64,000 bases of DNA from Bryobacter aggregatus MPL3 (lineage in GTDB: Bacteria > Acidobacteriota > Terriglobia > Bryobacterales > Bryobacteraceae). Shown in pieces: positions 55,640 to 64,000 of this stretch. Location: contig NZ_JNIF01000004.1 of NCBI RefSeq assembly GCF_000702445.1, forward strand, positions 62,001-126,000, read 5' to 3'. The stretch's first letter is position 1. Each line of letters opens with the position of its first letter. The position numbers were made by a program, and so were the translations under genes. Under the pieces are notes generated by a model. It did no database searches. It worked only from the letters and a program-made list of their open reading frames with translations, and was not told where the DNA came from.

Positions 55640-56385
55640 AAGTTGACGATCTTTGAGAAGCTGGCCGGGTCGAGGCTGGCGCCGCCGACGAGCGCGCCGT
55701 CAATCTCTTCCTGAGCCATCAAGGAACTGACATTGTCCGGCTTGACGGACCCGCCATAGAGAATCCGAAGACTGGCGGCCGCTGCTTCGCCAAAGGCTGC
55801 TGCTGCCAGATGGCGAATGGTTTTGTGGGCATCGGCGGCCATTTCCGGCGTGGCCGTCTTGCCGGTGCCGATCGCCCAGACCGGTTCATAGGCGATGACG
55901 ACTTCGGCGAACTCTTCCGGCGTCAGTCCGGCAACACCCGCGCCAAATTGCTTGTGTAGTACGGCTTCGGTCTGGTTCGCTTCGCGCTCTTCCAGCATCT
56001 CGCCGACGCAGAGGATGACCTTGAGACCAGCGGCGATTGCGGCCTTGGTGCGGCGCAGAACGGTTTCATCGGTCTCGCCAAAGTACTGGCGACGCTCCGA
56101 GTGGCCAACGATCACCCAGGTGCAGCCGAGAGCCTTCAACATCGGACCGGAAATTTCGCCGGTAAAGGCGCCTTCATTCGCCCAGTACAGATTCTGCGCT
56201 CCAACGGAGACGTTTGAGCCGGCAGCCGCAGTGAGCGCGGCGGGAAGGTCGATAAAAGGCGCACAGACGGCGATCTCGCTTTGCGAGGCATCCTTGACCA
56301 ACGGGAGGAAGGCGGAGAAAAAAGCAGTGGTGTCGGCAGGCGTCTTGAACATTTTCCAGTTCGCGGCCATCAAAGGTTTACGCAT
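55636..56385 (-). CDS. tpiA: Triose-phosphate isomerase
   Basis: The 249-residue glycolytic enzyme interconverts dihydroxyacetone phosphate and glyceraldehyde 3-phosphate. It has MAANWKM at the N-terminus, IVGHSERRQYFGE with the catalytic His, IAYEPVWAIGTGKTA with the catalytic Glu and LYGGSVKPDNVSSLM. The start is ATG 56383-56385; a longer frame from 56718 lies inside the neighbouring gene. Confidence 0.97.
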   Translation of the reverse strand: MRKPLMAANWKMFKTPADTTAFFSAFLPLVKDASQSEIAVCAPFIDLPAALTAAAGSNVSVGAQNLYWANEGAFTGEISGPMLKALGCTWVIVGHSERRQYFGETDETVLRRTKAAIAAGLKVILCVGEMLEEREANQTEAVLHKQFGAGVAGLTPEEFAEVVIAYEPVWAIGTGKTATPEMAADAHKTIRHLAAAAFGEAAAASLRILYGGSVKPDNVSSLMAQEEIDGALVGGASLDPASFSKIVNF

Positions 56386-56395
56386 CACTCGTAGT

Positions 56396-57592
56396 TTAGC
56401 GTTCGAGCGTGACGCCGAGGATCCCGGCAAAGCGTTCGGCCGCAGATTCCATCGGCGCGGCGGGTTGCAGGGCGGGGTCAATTCCTGCGCCCCAGAGGAG
56501 AAATGCGGCGCGATAGTCTTCGAGACCAGGCCAGAACCCATGATTTCCGCGCTCGTGCGGAGGCATGTGGAGGCTCTGGCTGGCCGTATTGGTGAAGGCC
56601 TGATGGCGCTTGGGCTCGAAAGCTGCAACGATGCCTTGCTTTGCCGCCTCCGGTGCAAAGTGCAGCAACTCACGATTCGGAACTTCACGGCCCAGTTCTT
56701 TCGACGCGCGCATGGCATCTGCTGTTGCCTGGTCGGAACTGGCTAGCAGACCTCCGATTGAGATCAGTTTGGTCTTCGCGTTCAACTGGCGAGCAAAGGC
56801 GGGGATGCTGAGTTCCTGATCGATGCGTTCAAAGCCATGGTCCCCATGAACAGCGACGACGGCGTTGCGGGGGACCACCGCCAGGATCTCGGCAAGGTAG
56901 CTGTCGATCCGTTCGAGGGCCTCGTGTGCTTCTTTTCCAAAAGGACCATGTTCATGGGCCACGGCATCGAGATCGACAAGGTGCAGGAGCAGGAGGTCAG
57001 GTTTTTTGTTCTTGAGGAGAAAGACCGTCGCGATCTTCCGGGTGCGGTCATCCACCCAGTCCTGGTGGAAGCTGGGATCGAAGCGCTCAATCTCTTCGAT
57101 GAGGCCGGGTGTTGCTTTTTCGAAGATCGAAATGTAGTCCATGCTGCCGCCCTGACGGCCACGGAAGTATTCGGGGAGGTTGAAGTCGATATCGGCGTTG
57201 ACGGTGACTGGCCATGTGATCGCCGCGGATTTGAGCCCTGCTTTGCGTGTCGCATGCCACAGTGTTTTCACGCGGAGCATGTCTGCCATCCAGTAGTAGT
57301 CGCCGGTATCGCTTGCGGGACGCCGATTGTTCAATATCCCGTGGACTCTGGGAGGGACGCCCGTGATCATGGTGGTGTGAGACGGCCAGGTGACCGTTGG
57401 TACTGCGCCGACAAGGCCTTCGGATCGTTCGCCTTCGCTCATCATCTTTCGCAATGTGGGGATTTTAAGGCCGAGGGGACCGGCATCGCGAAGGTAGCGA
57501 TGATCCAGGCCATCAATGGAGATCACGATCAGGGGACGAGTTTGGGACGAGGCGGCGATGATCCCAGTGAGTAGCAGAAGCAGAAAGCGCAT
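56396..57592 (-). CDS. Alkaline-phosphatase-superfamily phosphodiesterase/nucleotide pyrophosphatase
   Basis: From ATG 57590-57592 the 398-residue protein has a signal peptide (FLLLLLTGIIAAS) and the NPP fold: IVISIDGLDHRYL with metal-binding Asp, the nucleophile region VPTVTWPSHTTMITG with Thr, LLLLHLVDLDAVAHEHGP and VAVHGDHGFE. Such secreted enzymes cleave phosphodiesters or pyrophosphates. It lies 10 bases upstream of tpiA on the same strand. Confidence 0.9.
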   Translation of the reverse strand: MRFLLLLLTGIIAASSQTRPLIVISIDGLDHRYLRDAGPLGLKIPTLRKMMSEGERSEGLVGAVPTVTWPSHTTMITGVPPRVHGILNNRRPASDTGDYYWMADMLRVKTLWHATRKAGLKSAAITWPVTVNADIDFNLPEYFRGRQGGSMDYISIFEKATPGLIEEIERFDPSFHQDWVDDRTRKIATVFLLKNKKPDLLLLHLVDLDAVAHEHGPFGKEAHEALERIDSYLAEILAVVPRNAVVAVHGDHGFERIDQELSIPAFARQLNAKTKLISIGGLLASSDQATADAMRASKELGREVPNRELLHFAPEAAKQGIVAAFEPKRHQAFTNTASQSLHMPPHERGNHGFWPGLEDYRAAFLLWGAGIDPALQPAAPMESAAERFAGILGVTLER

Positions 57593-57695
57593 GGAGAAAT
57601 TGTGGCGTAGACGGTGAAATTGTGCTAAGAAATTTGAAAAAATGTGAGTCTGTGCTGTCACACAAAGTTCATTCAGCCGCGCTATCCTCCAGAAT

Positions 57696-60600
57696 ATGAT
57701 TAAGGCTTTCAGGCTGACCCCAATTCTCGTTTTATTTTTATGGGCGTGTGCTTCTCTCTCCGCTCAGAACAGTGCTGGTAATGCCAGTATTGCCGGTATA
57801 GTTTTAGACAGTTCCGGAGCTGCCATCGCGGGCGCGAAGGTCATTGTTGAAAATACCGAAAACGGTTTGCGTCGTGAACTCACGACAAATGCATCTGGCG
57901 TCTTCTCCGCTCCGGCCCTGATTCCTGGGACGGGTTACAAGGTGATCGTCACTCAGTCTGGATTTGCAGAGTATTCTACAGTCGGCATCACGCTGGCGGT
58001 AGGTGCATCCCTCAACCTTCCGATTCGCTTAGCTGTGGCTGGGGCCGCAGCCCAGGTGGATGTAACGAGCGAGGTACCTCTGGTGGAGTCTGCGAAAACG
58101 GATGTGTCGCAACTCGTTGACACAAAGCAGATCCAAGACCTTCCGATCAATGGACGCCGTGTCGACTCCTTTGTTCTTCTAACTCCTGCCGTTGTGCCTG
58201 ACGGCACCTTCGGCTTGCTGAGCTTCCGCGGTGTATCTGGCCATAACTCGTTTCTAACGGACGGCAATGATACAACCAACCAGTTCTATAACGAAAATGC
58301 TGGCCGCACGCGTATCTCCAGCCAGATCTCGCAAGATGCGGTGCAGGAATTCCAGGTGATTTCCAACAACATGACTGCCGAGTATGGCCGTGCGATGGGT
58401 GGTGTGGTGAACACCGTAACGCGCTCGGGTGGCAACCAGATCCACGGAACCGCTTTCTGGTTTTTCCGCAATCGTACGCTGAATGCGCGCGATCGCTACG
58501 CTTCCTTTAATCCTCCTGAGGTACGCCATCAGGCTGGCGGCACCATTGGTGGCCCGATCAAGAAGGATAAGCTGTTTTACTTTTTGAACTTCGAAGCCAC
58601 GCGCCGCCGCTTTCCTTTGCTGGCCAGTGTGACGAATGCACCGTTGTTTGACGCAAACGGAAACTTTCTGGACACCCTGGCAAATGGACAACCGCAATGC
58701 ACCGCTTCTGCTGCCCAGTGCGCTGCCGCGAAAACCTTTCTGACCACGCGTAACTTTGGTCTGGTCAATCGCACTGCTGATTCCGAAGTGGCGCTTGGCA
58801 AGATTGATTACCGCCCCAATGACCGTAATTCCTTCAGCTTCAGCTTGAATTACGTGAACTGGATTTCTCCGAATGGCATTCAGACCCAGGCCGTTCTAAA
58901 CACTGGCAGCGGTATCGGGAACAATGCGGATTCGACTGTGCGCACCCGTTACGGCCGCGCGGTCTGGACCTTCATTCCAACGGCAACCAGTTTGAATGAA
59001 GCCCGCTTTGGCTGGTTCAAAGATCGCTTGTTCGATGATGCTAGCGCCGCGTTTCTGACTCCAGAACTGGGCCGCGCCGGCTTGACGATCAATGGCGTCT
59101 CCAACCTCGGTTATGCCACCTCTTATCCCCGCTTGAATCCTTCCGAACAGCGTTTCTCCTTCGGCGACGCCTTCTCGAAGACCTCGGGCAAGCACTCCAT
59201 GAAGTTCGGGATTGATTTTGCTTCGACGCAGGACTACCAGAATCAGTTGACCACGCAGTACGGCCTGTACAACTACTCGACGTTTACGAACTTCGCTCTC
59301 GACTTTACCGGTAACGGTACGCTCCAGGCTAAGAACTGGAACACCTATGCCCAGGCCTTTGGCAATCCGATTGTCGACATCACGGTGAAGGACCTCTCCT
59401 GGTTTGCACAGGACCAATACCGTGTGACACCGAAGCTCATCCTCAACTACGGCGTCCGTTGGGACTATGCGTTCATCCCGCAGCCTTCCATCACCAATCC
59501 GGACTATGACCAGACCGGCAAGATTCCTTCGCCGAAGAAGAACTTCTCGCCGCGCCTGGGCGCTGCTTACTCGATGTTTGGGGGCAAGACGGTCGTGCGT
59601 GCGGGGTACGGCATCTTCTTCTCGCGCTATCAGACCGGCCTGATTAACACACTGTTCATCAACAACAACGTCTACCAGCGGTACCTGACGCTGCAGGCTA
59701 CGACGGCTGCCGATAAGGCGCTGGGCCCGGTCTTCCCGAACAATCTGGCGAGCCTCGACCGCACGCCGCCTCCGGGAACCACCAGCCTGTCGCTGGCTGA
59801 TCGCAACCTGCGGAATCCGTATACGCACCAGGCGAATTTCGGGATCGAGCAGAAGCTTTCGAATCAGATGAGCATGACGGTCTCCTATCTCTGGAGCCGT
59901 GGCGTTCGTCTCTATACGGTTCGTGACCTGAATGCCGGCCCGATTGGCGCACCTGTGACCTACTCGATTCTCGATACGAATCGTGCCGTGACTGGTACCT
60001 ACACTACCGATACCTATCGGGGACCGCGTCCGGACCCGCGCTACCAGCGCATCAACCAGATTGAGAATGGTGGTCTGTCTTACTATGACGGTCTCGCCGT
60101 TCAGGTGAATCGTCGGATGGCGCGCGGCTTCCAGGCCGGAGTTTCCTACACCTGGTCGCATGCGATCGACCTGTTCGCAGGTGGTGGCAACAACACGATC
60201 TTCTTCTCCGGCGGCCCCACCTCTTACTCGAATGGCAACTATTCTGCAGAGAAGGGTTCTTCCGCAATTGATACGCGCCACCGCGCGTCGATCAACTTCC
60301 TGTGGGAACCGCAATGGGGACTCCACTCCGATAAGTCGTTCGTGAAGTACGTGCTTGCCGGATGGCAGTTGTCGCAGATTACAACGCTGCAGACGGGGCA
60401 ACCCGCGCAGGCGACTGTTTCCGTGAGTGGCGCGGCCTTTACCGGTGCGCTCTTTAACAGTTCGCTGAATGGGTTGGGCGGTTCCAACCGTGTACCCTTT
60501 GTTCCCATCAATGGCCTGCAGGTGGACCCGGTTCGCCGCGCAGACATTCGATTGTCGAAGGCTTTTGCCTTTACGGATCACAAGCGCCTCTTCCTTTACT

Positions 60601-60785
60601 TTGAAGCGTTTAACGTGACGAATTCACAGTACGACACCAGCATCCGTACGCAGCAGTACACGGCAGCAACGAACTCGTTGCAACTGGTGCCTGCCGTTGG
60701 CTTCGGAACGGGCAGCGCCTCGCAGGGCTTCCCGGACGGAACCAATGCACGCCGCGCGCAAGTGGGCGCACGCTTCGTCTTCTAG
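57696..60785 (+). CDS. Oar-like TonB-dependent receptor with N-terminal carboxypeptidase-regulatory domain
   Basis: The 1029-residue outer-membrane protein has a signal peptide (ILVLFLWACASLSAQ), a carboxypeptidase-regulatory domain at about 28-110 (ASIAGIVLDSSGAAIAGAKV), a plug at about 130-260 (IQDLPINGRRVDSFVLLTPA, NNMTAEYGRAMGGVVNTVTR) and a barrel ending in Phe (RAQVGARFVF). It resembles the receptor at 45757-49194 in layout but differs throughout, so the two are distant paralogues. A terminator follows. Substrate unknown. Confidence 0.93.
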   Translation: MIKAFRLTPILVLFLWACASLSAQNSAGNASIAGIVLDSSGAAIAGAKVIVENTENGLRRELTTNASGVFSAPALIPGTGYKVIVTQSGFAEYSTVGITLAVGASLNLPIRLAVAGAAAQVDVTSEVPLVESAKTDVSQLVDTKQIQDLPINGRRVDSFVLLTPAVVPDGTFGLLSFRGVSGHNSFLTDGNDTTNQFYNENAGRTRISSQISQDAVQEFQVISNNMTAEYGRAMGGVVNTVTRSGGNQIHGTAFWFFRNRTLNARDRYASFNPPEVRHQAGGTIGGPIKKDKLFYFLNFEATRRRFPLLASVTNAPLFDANGNFLDTLANGQPQCTASAAQCAAAKTFLTTRNFGLVNRTADSEVALGKIDYRPNDRNSFSFSLNYVNWISPNGIQTQAVLNTGSGIGNNADSTVRTRYGRAVWTFIPTATSLNEARFGWFKDRLFDDASAAFLTPELGRAGLTINGVSNLGYATSYPRLNPSEQRFSFGDAFSKTSGKHSMKFGIDFASTQDYQNQLTTQYGLYNYSTFTNFALDFTGNGTLQAKNWNTYAQAFGNPIVDITVKDLSWFAQDQYRVTPKLILNYGVRWDYAFIPQPSITNPDYDQTGKIPSPKKNFSPRLGAAYSMFGGKTVVRAGYGIFFSRYQTGLINTLFINNNVYQRYLTLQATTAADKALGPVFPNNLASLDRTPPPGTTSLSLADRNLRNPYTHQANFGIEQKLSNQMSMTVSYLWSRGVRLYTVRDLNAGPIGAPVTYSILDTNRAVTGTYTTDTYRGPRPDPRYQRINQIENGGLSYYDGLAVQVNRRMARGFQAGVSYTWSHAIDLFAGGGNNTIFFSGGPTSYSNGNYSAEKGSSAIDTRHRASINFLWEPQWGLHSDKSFVKYVLAGWQLSQITTLQTGQPAQATVSVSGAAFTGALFNSSLNGLGGSNRVPFVPINGLQVDPVRRADIRLSKAFAFTDHKRLFLYFEAFNVTNSQYDTSIRTQQYTAATNSLQLVPAVGFGTGSASQGFPDGTNARRAQVGARFVF

Positions 60786-60808
60786 ACGAGCTTACGCATT
60801 TGGATTGG

Positions 60809-60838
60809 AAAGGCCGCCCATCACCGGGCGGCCTTTTT
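60809..60838 (+). terminator. Rho-independent terminator of the receptor gene
   Basis: AAAGGCCGCCC and GGGCGGCCTTT form an 11-bp stem with a 6-base loop ending in TTTTT, 24 bases after the receptor stop. Confidence 0.9.
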
Positions 60839-60844
60839 GCTTTG

Positions 60845-61248
60845 TCATTCGATTGTGGAGACGACGTTGGAGGAAATGATGCGTTGATCCGAGGTGAGCA
60901 GGCGGAGACCTGGACTCGGGCTGTGGCGGCGATGATGCAGTCGGAGGGATCAATCAGGATAGGCTTCAGCGCTGCTACTTCTCTCGCGATCTCGTAGGTG
61001 AGAGGGTATAGCCGGATCCGATTGTTCTGTTGGAGGCTCTCGAAGATCTGATCCAGATTCGCCTCCGTGCTGCAAGCTCCCTCAGAACAGAGGATCGCAA
61101 TCTCCGTGAGCGTTGCGACGCTGATTCCGAGATCGAGGCCAGACGCATCGGCCTGGTCGAGGATCTTCGTTTGGTCCCGCGAAAGCTTTCCAGGCTGGAT
61201 CATGTGCCGCAGGAGGACATTGGTGTCGAGGAGGATCTGCATGGTCAC
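60845..61248 (-). pseudogene. PIN-domain toxin (VapC-like) with a C-terminal frameshift
   Basis: The frame starts at GTG 61246-61248 or ATG 61242 and reads MQILLDTNVLL, TLTEIAILC and LIDPSDCIIAATARV, the acidic residues of a PIN-type ribonuclease. After ARV, near 60911, the frame runs on as nonsense into the antisense of the receptor gene. One frame over, the sequence continues exactly as a PIN C-terminus should, GLRLLTSDQRIISSNVVSTI, and stops at TGA 60845-60847. A single lost base (or a sequencing error) explains this. The last catalytic Asp (TSDQR) is thus out of frame, so the toxin is probably inactive. It is coupled to the antitoxin by a GTGA overlap. Confidence 0.8.
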
Positions 61249-61505
61249 TGGGAGTCATCAAGACTGTCCTTGGTGCAATTCCAATCATTGGTGACACTGT
61301 AGTCTTCCAGATCTCCTACGATCTTCACCTTGCCCACGAGTACGCCCTTCAAGGATTGGAAGGGCCTGGCGCTTGCACCCTGTATGGTCGCAACCGCCTT
61401 CCCCCGCTTGGTGACCGTCAGCGTCTCCCCGGTCTCGTTCACTTCGTCGAGTAAGGCCAGGCATTTGGCCTTGAATTCCGTAGCCGTCACCACCCGATTG
61501 CTCAT
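61245..61505 (-). CDS. Phd/YefM-family antitoxin
   Basis: The 86-residue protein has the Phd/YefM pattern: TATEFKAKCLALLDEVNETG and ETLTVTKRGKAVATI in the N-terminal DNA-binding part, and a C-terminal tail for toxin binding. Such antitoxins repress their own operon and neutralise the downstream PIN ribonuclease. A palindrome 20 bases upstream of the ATG is the likely operator. Confidence 0.9.
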   Translation of the reverse strand: MSNRVVTATEFKAKCLALLDEVNETGETLTVTKRGKAVATIQGASARPFQSLKGVLVGKVKIVGDLEDYSVTNDWNCTKDSLDDSQ

Positions 61506-61525
61506 AACCGGATGGTAGTAATAAT

Positions 61526-61541
61526 CTGGTCAGATGACCAG
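61526..61541 (-). promoter_or_regulatory. Likely operator of the Phd/PIN operon
   Basis: CTGGTCAGATGACCAG is a perfect inverted repeat with 7-bp arms and a 2-base centre, starting 20 bases before the antitoxin ATG. There is no T-run after it, so it is not a terminator of the upstream symporter gene, whose stop codon touches it. Antitoxins of this family bind such palindromes. Confidence 0.6.
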
Positions 61542-62786
61542 CTAGACCGGAGCCTCGATGGCGGCTTCGATCGGTTCGAGATCGCCGGTGGGCAGTTCGA
61601 CACCTTCCCATTTGGCGACTGCTGCCGTCGCCAGGCAGTTGCCGAGCAGGTTCACGCTGGTGCGGGCCATATCCATGATCGTGTCTACGCCCATCACGAG
61701 CGCAACGCCCTCGAGCGGTAAGTCGAAGGTCGCAAGCGTACCGCTGAGCACCACCATCGAGGCCCGTGGCACGGCGGCTACGCCCTTGGAAGTGAGCATC
61801 AGGGTGAGCATCATCATGAGCTGTGTGCCAAAGCTCATCTCGACGCCGGCTGCCTGCGCGATGAAGACGCTAGCGAGGCTGAGGTAGAGCGTGGAGCCGT
61901 CGAGATTGAAGCTATAGCCGGTGGGCAGAACGAAACTGACGATATGTTTCGGAACACCGAACCGCTCCATATTCTCCATGGCCTGCGGCAGGGCGGCTTC
62001 GCTTGAAGCGGTTGAGAAGGCCAGAATATAGGGATCTTTGACGGCCTGGATAAAGCGCCGCATCGGGATCTTGAAGATCACCATCACCGCTCCCAGCACC
62101 ACGACAACGAAGATCAGCAAGGACGCGAAGAGGGTGGCGATCAACTGTCCCAGGTTGAAGAGAACTCCAATGCCCTTGCTGCCGATGGTCACAGCCATGG
62201 CCGCACCGACGCCAAAGGGGGCAAAGTACATGATGAACTTCGTGTACTCGAACATGATGTCGCTGAGACTCTTGCACCAATCGACAACGCTCTTGGCCTT
62301 GGTGCCGATGGTGGTGCAGGCCGTGCCGAAGATGAAGGCAAAGATGACGATCTGCAGCACTTCGCCTTTGGACATCGCCTCAATGATGGAACTGGGGAAA
62401 GTGTGCTCGAGCATTCCCGAAAGCGTAACCTTGTTGGCGGCAAGTTGCGCCGTCTCGTGCGGGAGATTGACGCCGATGCCGGGCTTCACCAGATTCACTG
62501 CGGCCAGCCCGAGGAACAGCGCGATGGTTGTTACCACCTCAAAATAGAGAATCGACTTCAGACCAATGCGGCCCATGGTCTTGGCGCTGCCTGTGCCAGC
62601 GATGCCGTAGACCAGGGTGGCAAAGACAAGCGGAGCGATGATGCTCTTAATCAGCCGGAGGAAGACGCTCGATACAGGCGCCAGTTCCTTTGCAAAGTCC
62701 GGTACTGCGATGCCGAGTACGATGCCGGTTGCCATCGCAATGAAGATCCAGGATGTAAGTGATATCTTTTTCAACGTTCGCCCCAT
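61542..62786 (-). CDS. Dicarboxylate/glutamate:cation symporter (DAACS family)
   Basis: From ATG 62784-62786 the 414-residue inner-membrane protein has about eight helices and the family motifs: LIKSIIAPLVFATLVYGIAG, the serine-rich STASSEAALPQAMENM, the hairpin LPTGYSFNLDGSTLYLSLAS and MDMARTSVNLLGNCLA. It imports C4-dicarboxylates or glutamate/aspartate with H+ or Na+. The start overlaps the nadK end by 16 bases. Confidence 0.94.
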   Translation of the reverse strand: MGRTLKKISLTSWIFIAMATGIVLGIAVPDFAKELAPVSSVFLRLIKSIIAPLVFATLVYGIAGTGSAKTMGRIGLKSILYFEVVTTIALFLGLAAVNLVKPGIGVNLPHETAQLAANKVTLSGMLEHTFPSSIIEAMSKGEVLQIVIFAFIFGTACTTIGTKAKSVVDWCKSLSDIMFEYTKFIMYFAPFGVGAAMAVTIGSKGIGVLFNLGQLIATLFASLLIFVVVVLGAVMVIFKIPMRRFIQAVKDPYILAFSTASSEAALPQAMENMERFGVPKHIVSFVLPTGYSFNLDGSTLYLSLASVFIAQAAGVEMSFGTQLMMMLTLMLTSKGVAAVPRASMVVLSGTLATFDLPLEGVALVMGVDTIMDMARTSVNLLGNCLATAAVAKWEGVELPTGDLEPIEAAIEAPV

Positions 62787-63646
62787 TTCAGTTTTTCGCG
62801 GAGTACATCGAAGAACAACATCTTGGGCGGACGGATCAGACGAATTGCGAACGGACTGCGTTCGCAAAGGACTTCATCCCCAGCCAGCAGCGGTTCGCCA
62901 ACCTGACCATCGATTGTGAGATACGCATCGCGATCCATGGCGCGATTCTCCAACCGGATCACGCTGTCTCCCGGAACAATCACGGGCCGGTGAGTCAGCA
63001 TATGAGGGCAGATAGGGGTAACACTGATGGCATCCACTTGAGGAAAGATGATCGGCCCCCCCGCGCTCAGCGAATACGCAGTTGAACCGGTGGGCGTCGA
63101 AACAATCAATCCATCCGCTTTGTAACTCGAGACAAAGTGGGAATCTACATGGACAGCCACGTCAATCATGCGCGCTAACGACGTCTTGGTGATGACGGCG
63201 TCGTTGAGCGCCTCGTATGAGGATACACGAGAACCACCACGGTGGATCTCCACCCGGAGCATCCGGCGCATTCCAATGCGTTGTTCCCCTTGCAGGGTCC
63301 GTTCGAGTTCGGGGTAGAGTTCCTCGACCGTGACGGAAGTAAGAAAGCCAAGCCCTCCCAGATTCACCGCGAGCAGTGGAATGTCCATGCCTCCAATGGC
63401 CCGGGCTGCGCTCAAAAGGGTGCCGTCGCCACCAAGTACGATGACGAGTTGTGTGTCGACCGGAACCCGTTCCCTGGGAACCCACTCGCGAAGCTGCGCA
63501 TAGTGGGCGGTTTCTTCATCTGCCCGGATCGAGATATTGCGTTGGGCCAGCCAGTCGACCAGCCCGGGCACAATACTGCGTGCTCGCGGCACATTTGGCT
63601 TCGAAATGATCCCAACAGACTGGATGTCAGCGACTTGGTCTGGCAT
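62771..63646 (-). CDS. nadK: NAD kinase
   Basis: The enzyme phosphorylates NAD to NADP. From ATG 63644-63646 (GGGAG ten bases upstream) it has 291 residues with the GGDGTLLSAARAIGG motif, LLAVNLGGLGFLTSV, the NAD-binding region YEALNDAVITK and YKADGLIVSTPTGSTAYSLS. A GTG at 63676 would give a longer form without a ribosome site. It overlaps the tlyA-type gene end by 20 bases. Confidence 0.96.
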   Translation of the reverse strand: MPDQVADIQSVGIISKPNVPRARSIVPGLVDWLAQRNISIRADEETAHYAQLREWVPRERVPVDTQLVIVLGGDGTLLSAARAIGGMDIPLLAVNLGGLGFLTSVTVEELYPELERTLQGEQRIGMRRMLRVEIHRGGSRVSSYEALNDAVITKTSLARMIDVAVHVDSHFVSSYKADGLIVSTPTGSTAYSLSAGGPIIFPQVDAISVTPICPHMLTHRPVIVPGDSVIRLENRAMDRDAYLTIDGQVGEPLLAGDEVLCERSPFAIRLIRPPKMLFFDVLREKLKWGER

Positions 63647-64000
63647 GCAACAAAAACTCCCGATTCCCTTTGCCACCCAGGATCGGACTGGGGAGCAGTC
63701 GCGTCGTATACCCGAGCGCGCGTAACGCAGATTCTACCTTGTCGCAGGCAGCCTGGTGCAGACTATCTTCGCGCACAATGCCCCCCTTGCCGACATCGGC
63801 TCTGCCCACCTCAAACTGCGGCTTGACGAGGATGACCATTTCTCCTGCGGGCTCGAGCAGGGCAGGGAAGCGGTCGAGCAACAGCGTGACGCTAATAAAA
63901 CTCACATCGCAGACCAGCAGACTCGCGAGTTCGCCAATGACGGAAGGCTCGATCAGCCGCGCATTCTGGTGTTCGTGGAGAACTACGCGGGGATCGGTCT
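63627..64000 (-). CDS. TlyA-type rRNA methyltransferase/hemolysin, C-terminal part
   Basis: The frame enters from the right edge of the window and stops at 63627. It gives the last ~124 residues, including the family segment LHEHQNARLIEPSVIGELAS, LVCDVSFISVTLLLDRF, VILVKPQFEVGRADVGKGGI and GGKGNREFLLHA. In TlyA proteins this is the FtsJ-like methyltransferase half that methylates 16S/23S rRNA; the N-terminal S4 domain lies outside the window. It stops 20 bases inside nadK. Confidence 0.9.
   Translation of the reverse strand, partial: TDPRVVLHEHQNARLIEPSVIGELASLLVCDVSFISVTLLLDRFPALLEPAGEMVILVKPQFEVGRADVGKGGIVREDSLHQAACDKVESALRALGYTTRLLPSPILGGKGNREFLLHARPSR

Noticed and set aside
58896-60581. 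A long open frame (561 codons) on the minus strand
   Set aside because: It is the antisense shadow of the receptor gene, Arg-rich and without domains, signal or ribosome site.
60610-60844. Extended PIN protein tail running antisense into the receptor gene
   Set aside because: The tail is basic nonsense caused by the frameshift; the correct C-terminus is in the neighbouring frame and stops at 60845.

Overview
The window looks like a chromosomal segment of an acidobacterium of the Solibacter/Bryobacter/Paludibaculum kind (order Bryobacterales). This is an inference from gene content. It carries an NHL-repeat protein with the C-terminal domain known as TIGR03437, two very large Oar-like TonB-dependent receptors with N-terminal carboxypeptidase-regulatory domains, a TPR/secretin/cohesin fusion with pseudopilins, an FG-GAP-type fragment, a DUF1080 protein and a GH29 fucosidase. 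The DNA is GC-rich and densely packed. ATGA/GTGA start-stop overlaps are common, and several convergent gene pairs meet within 4 bases.

Region 1 (1-4430) begins with the tail of an enolase-superfamily enzyme. A 4.1-kb element follows, inserted at the 3' end of a tRNA-Gln(UUG) gene. The tRNA 3' end (30 bp) is repeated at 217-246 and 4353-4382. Inside each repeat lies a copy of a GTACAAAATC-type sequence. The only convincing genes inside are two overlapping minus-strand genes that I do not recognise: a 914-residue four-helix membrane protein and a 321-residue soluble partner. No integrase is present. This is the best candidate for an undescribed system here.

Region 2 (4451-17350) holds a membrane Ser/Thr kinase with two small membrane proteins, a 6-phosphogluconate dehydrogenase (gnd) behind a secretin/pseudopilin operon, smpB-pepA, a 3-hydroxyacyl-CoA dehydrogenase-like gene and a secreted matrixin-type metalloprotease with Ig-like repeats.

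Region 3 (17409-33290, plus strand) runs from an NHL-repeat protein to an EF-hand / ApbE-DUF2271 / PepSY-helix cluster. A DUF1080 protein, an MlaEFD-type lipid transporter whose MCE protein ends in an OmpA-like domain, fumC, an esterase, a molybdopterin oxidoreductase, a lipoprotein and an M14 carboxypeptidase follow.

Region 4 (33295-45753) has a FecR-like protein, a GH29 fucosidase, alanine dehydrogenase, a peptidoglycan-binding protein, mscL and a DUF72 protein. Next come a frame-broken FG-GAP gene, the rplU-rpmA-obgE operon with a clear promoter, a PEP-mutase-family enzyme, two small unknown proteins, an HDAC-family deacetylase and malate dehydrogenase.

Region 5 (45757-64000) has a large TonB-dependent receptor, an Atu-like operon (carboxyltransferase, DUF1446/AtuA, AtuA C-terminal-type protein), an AI-2E-type exporter, a HupE-like protein, a class C beta-lactamase-like hydrolase, tpiA, a phosphodiesterase and a second receptor. 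It ends with a Phd/PIN toxin-antitoxin pair whose toxin is frameshifted, a dicarboxylate/glutamate symporter, NAD kinase and the 3' part of a tlyA-type methyltransferase gene.

Protein names rest on motifs read by eye; no database search was made.
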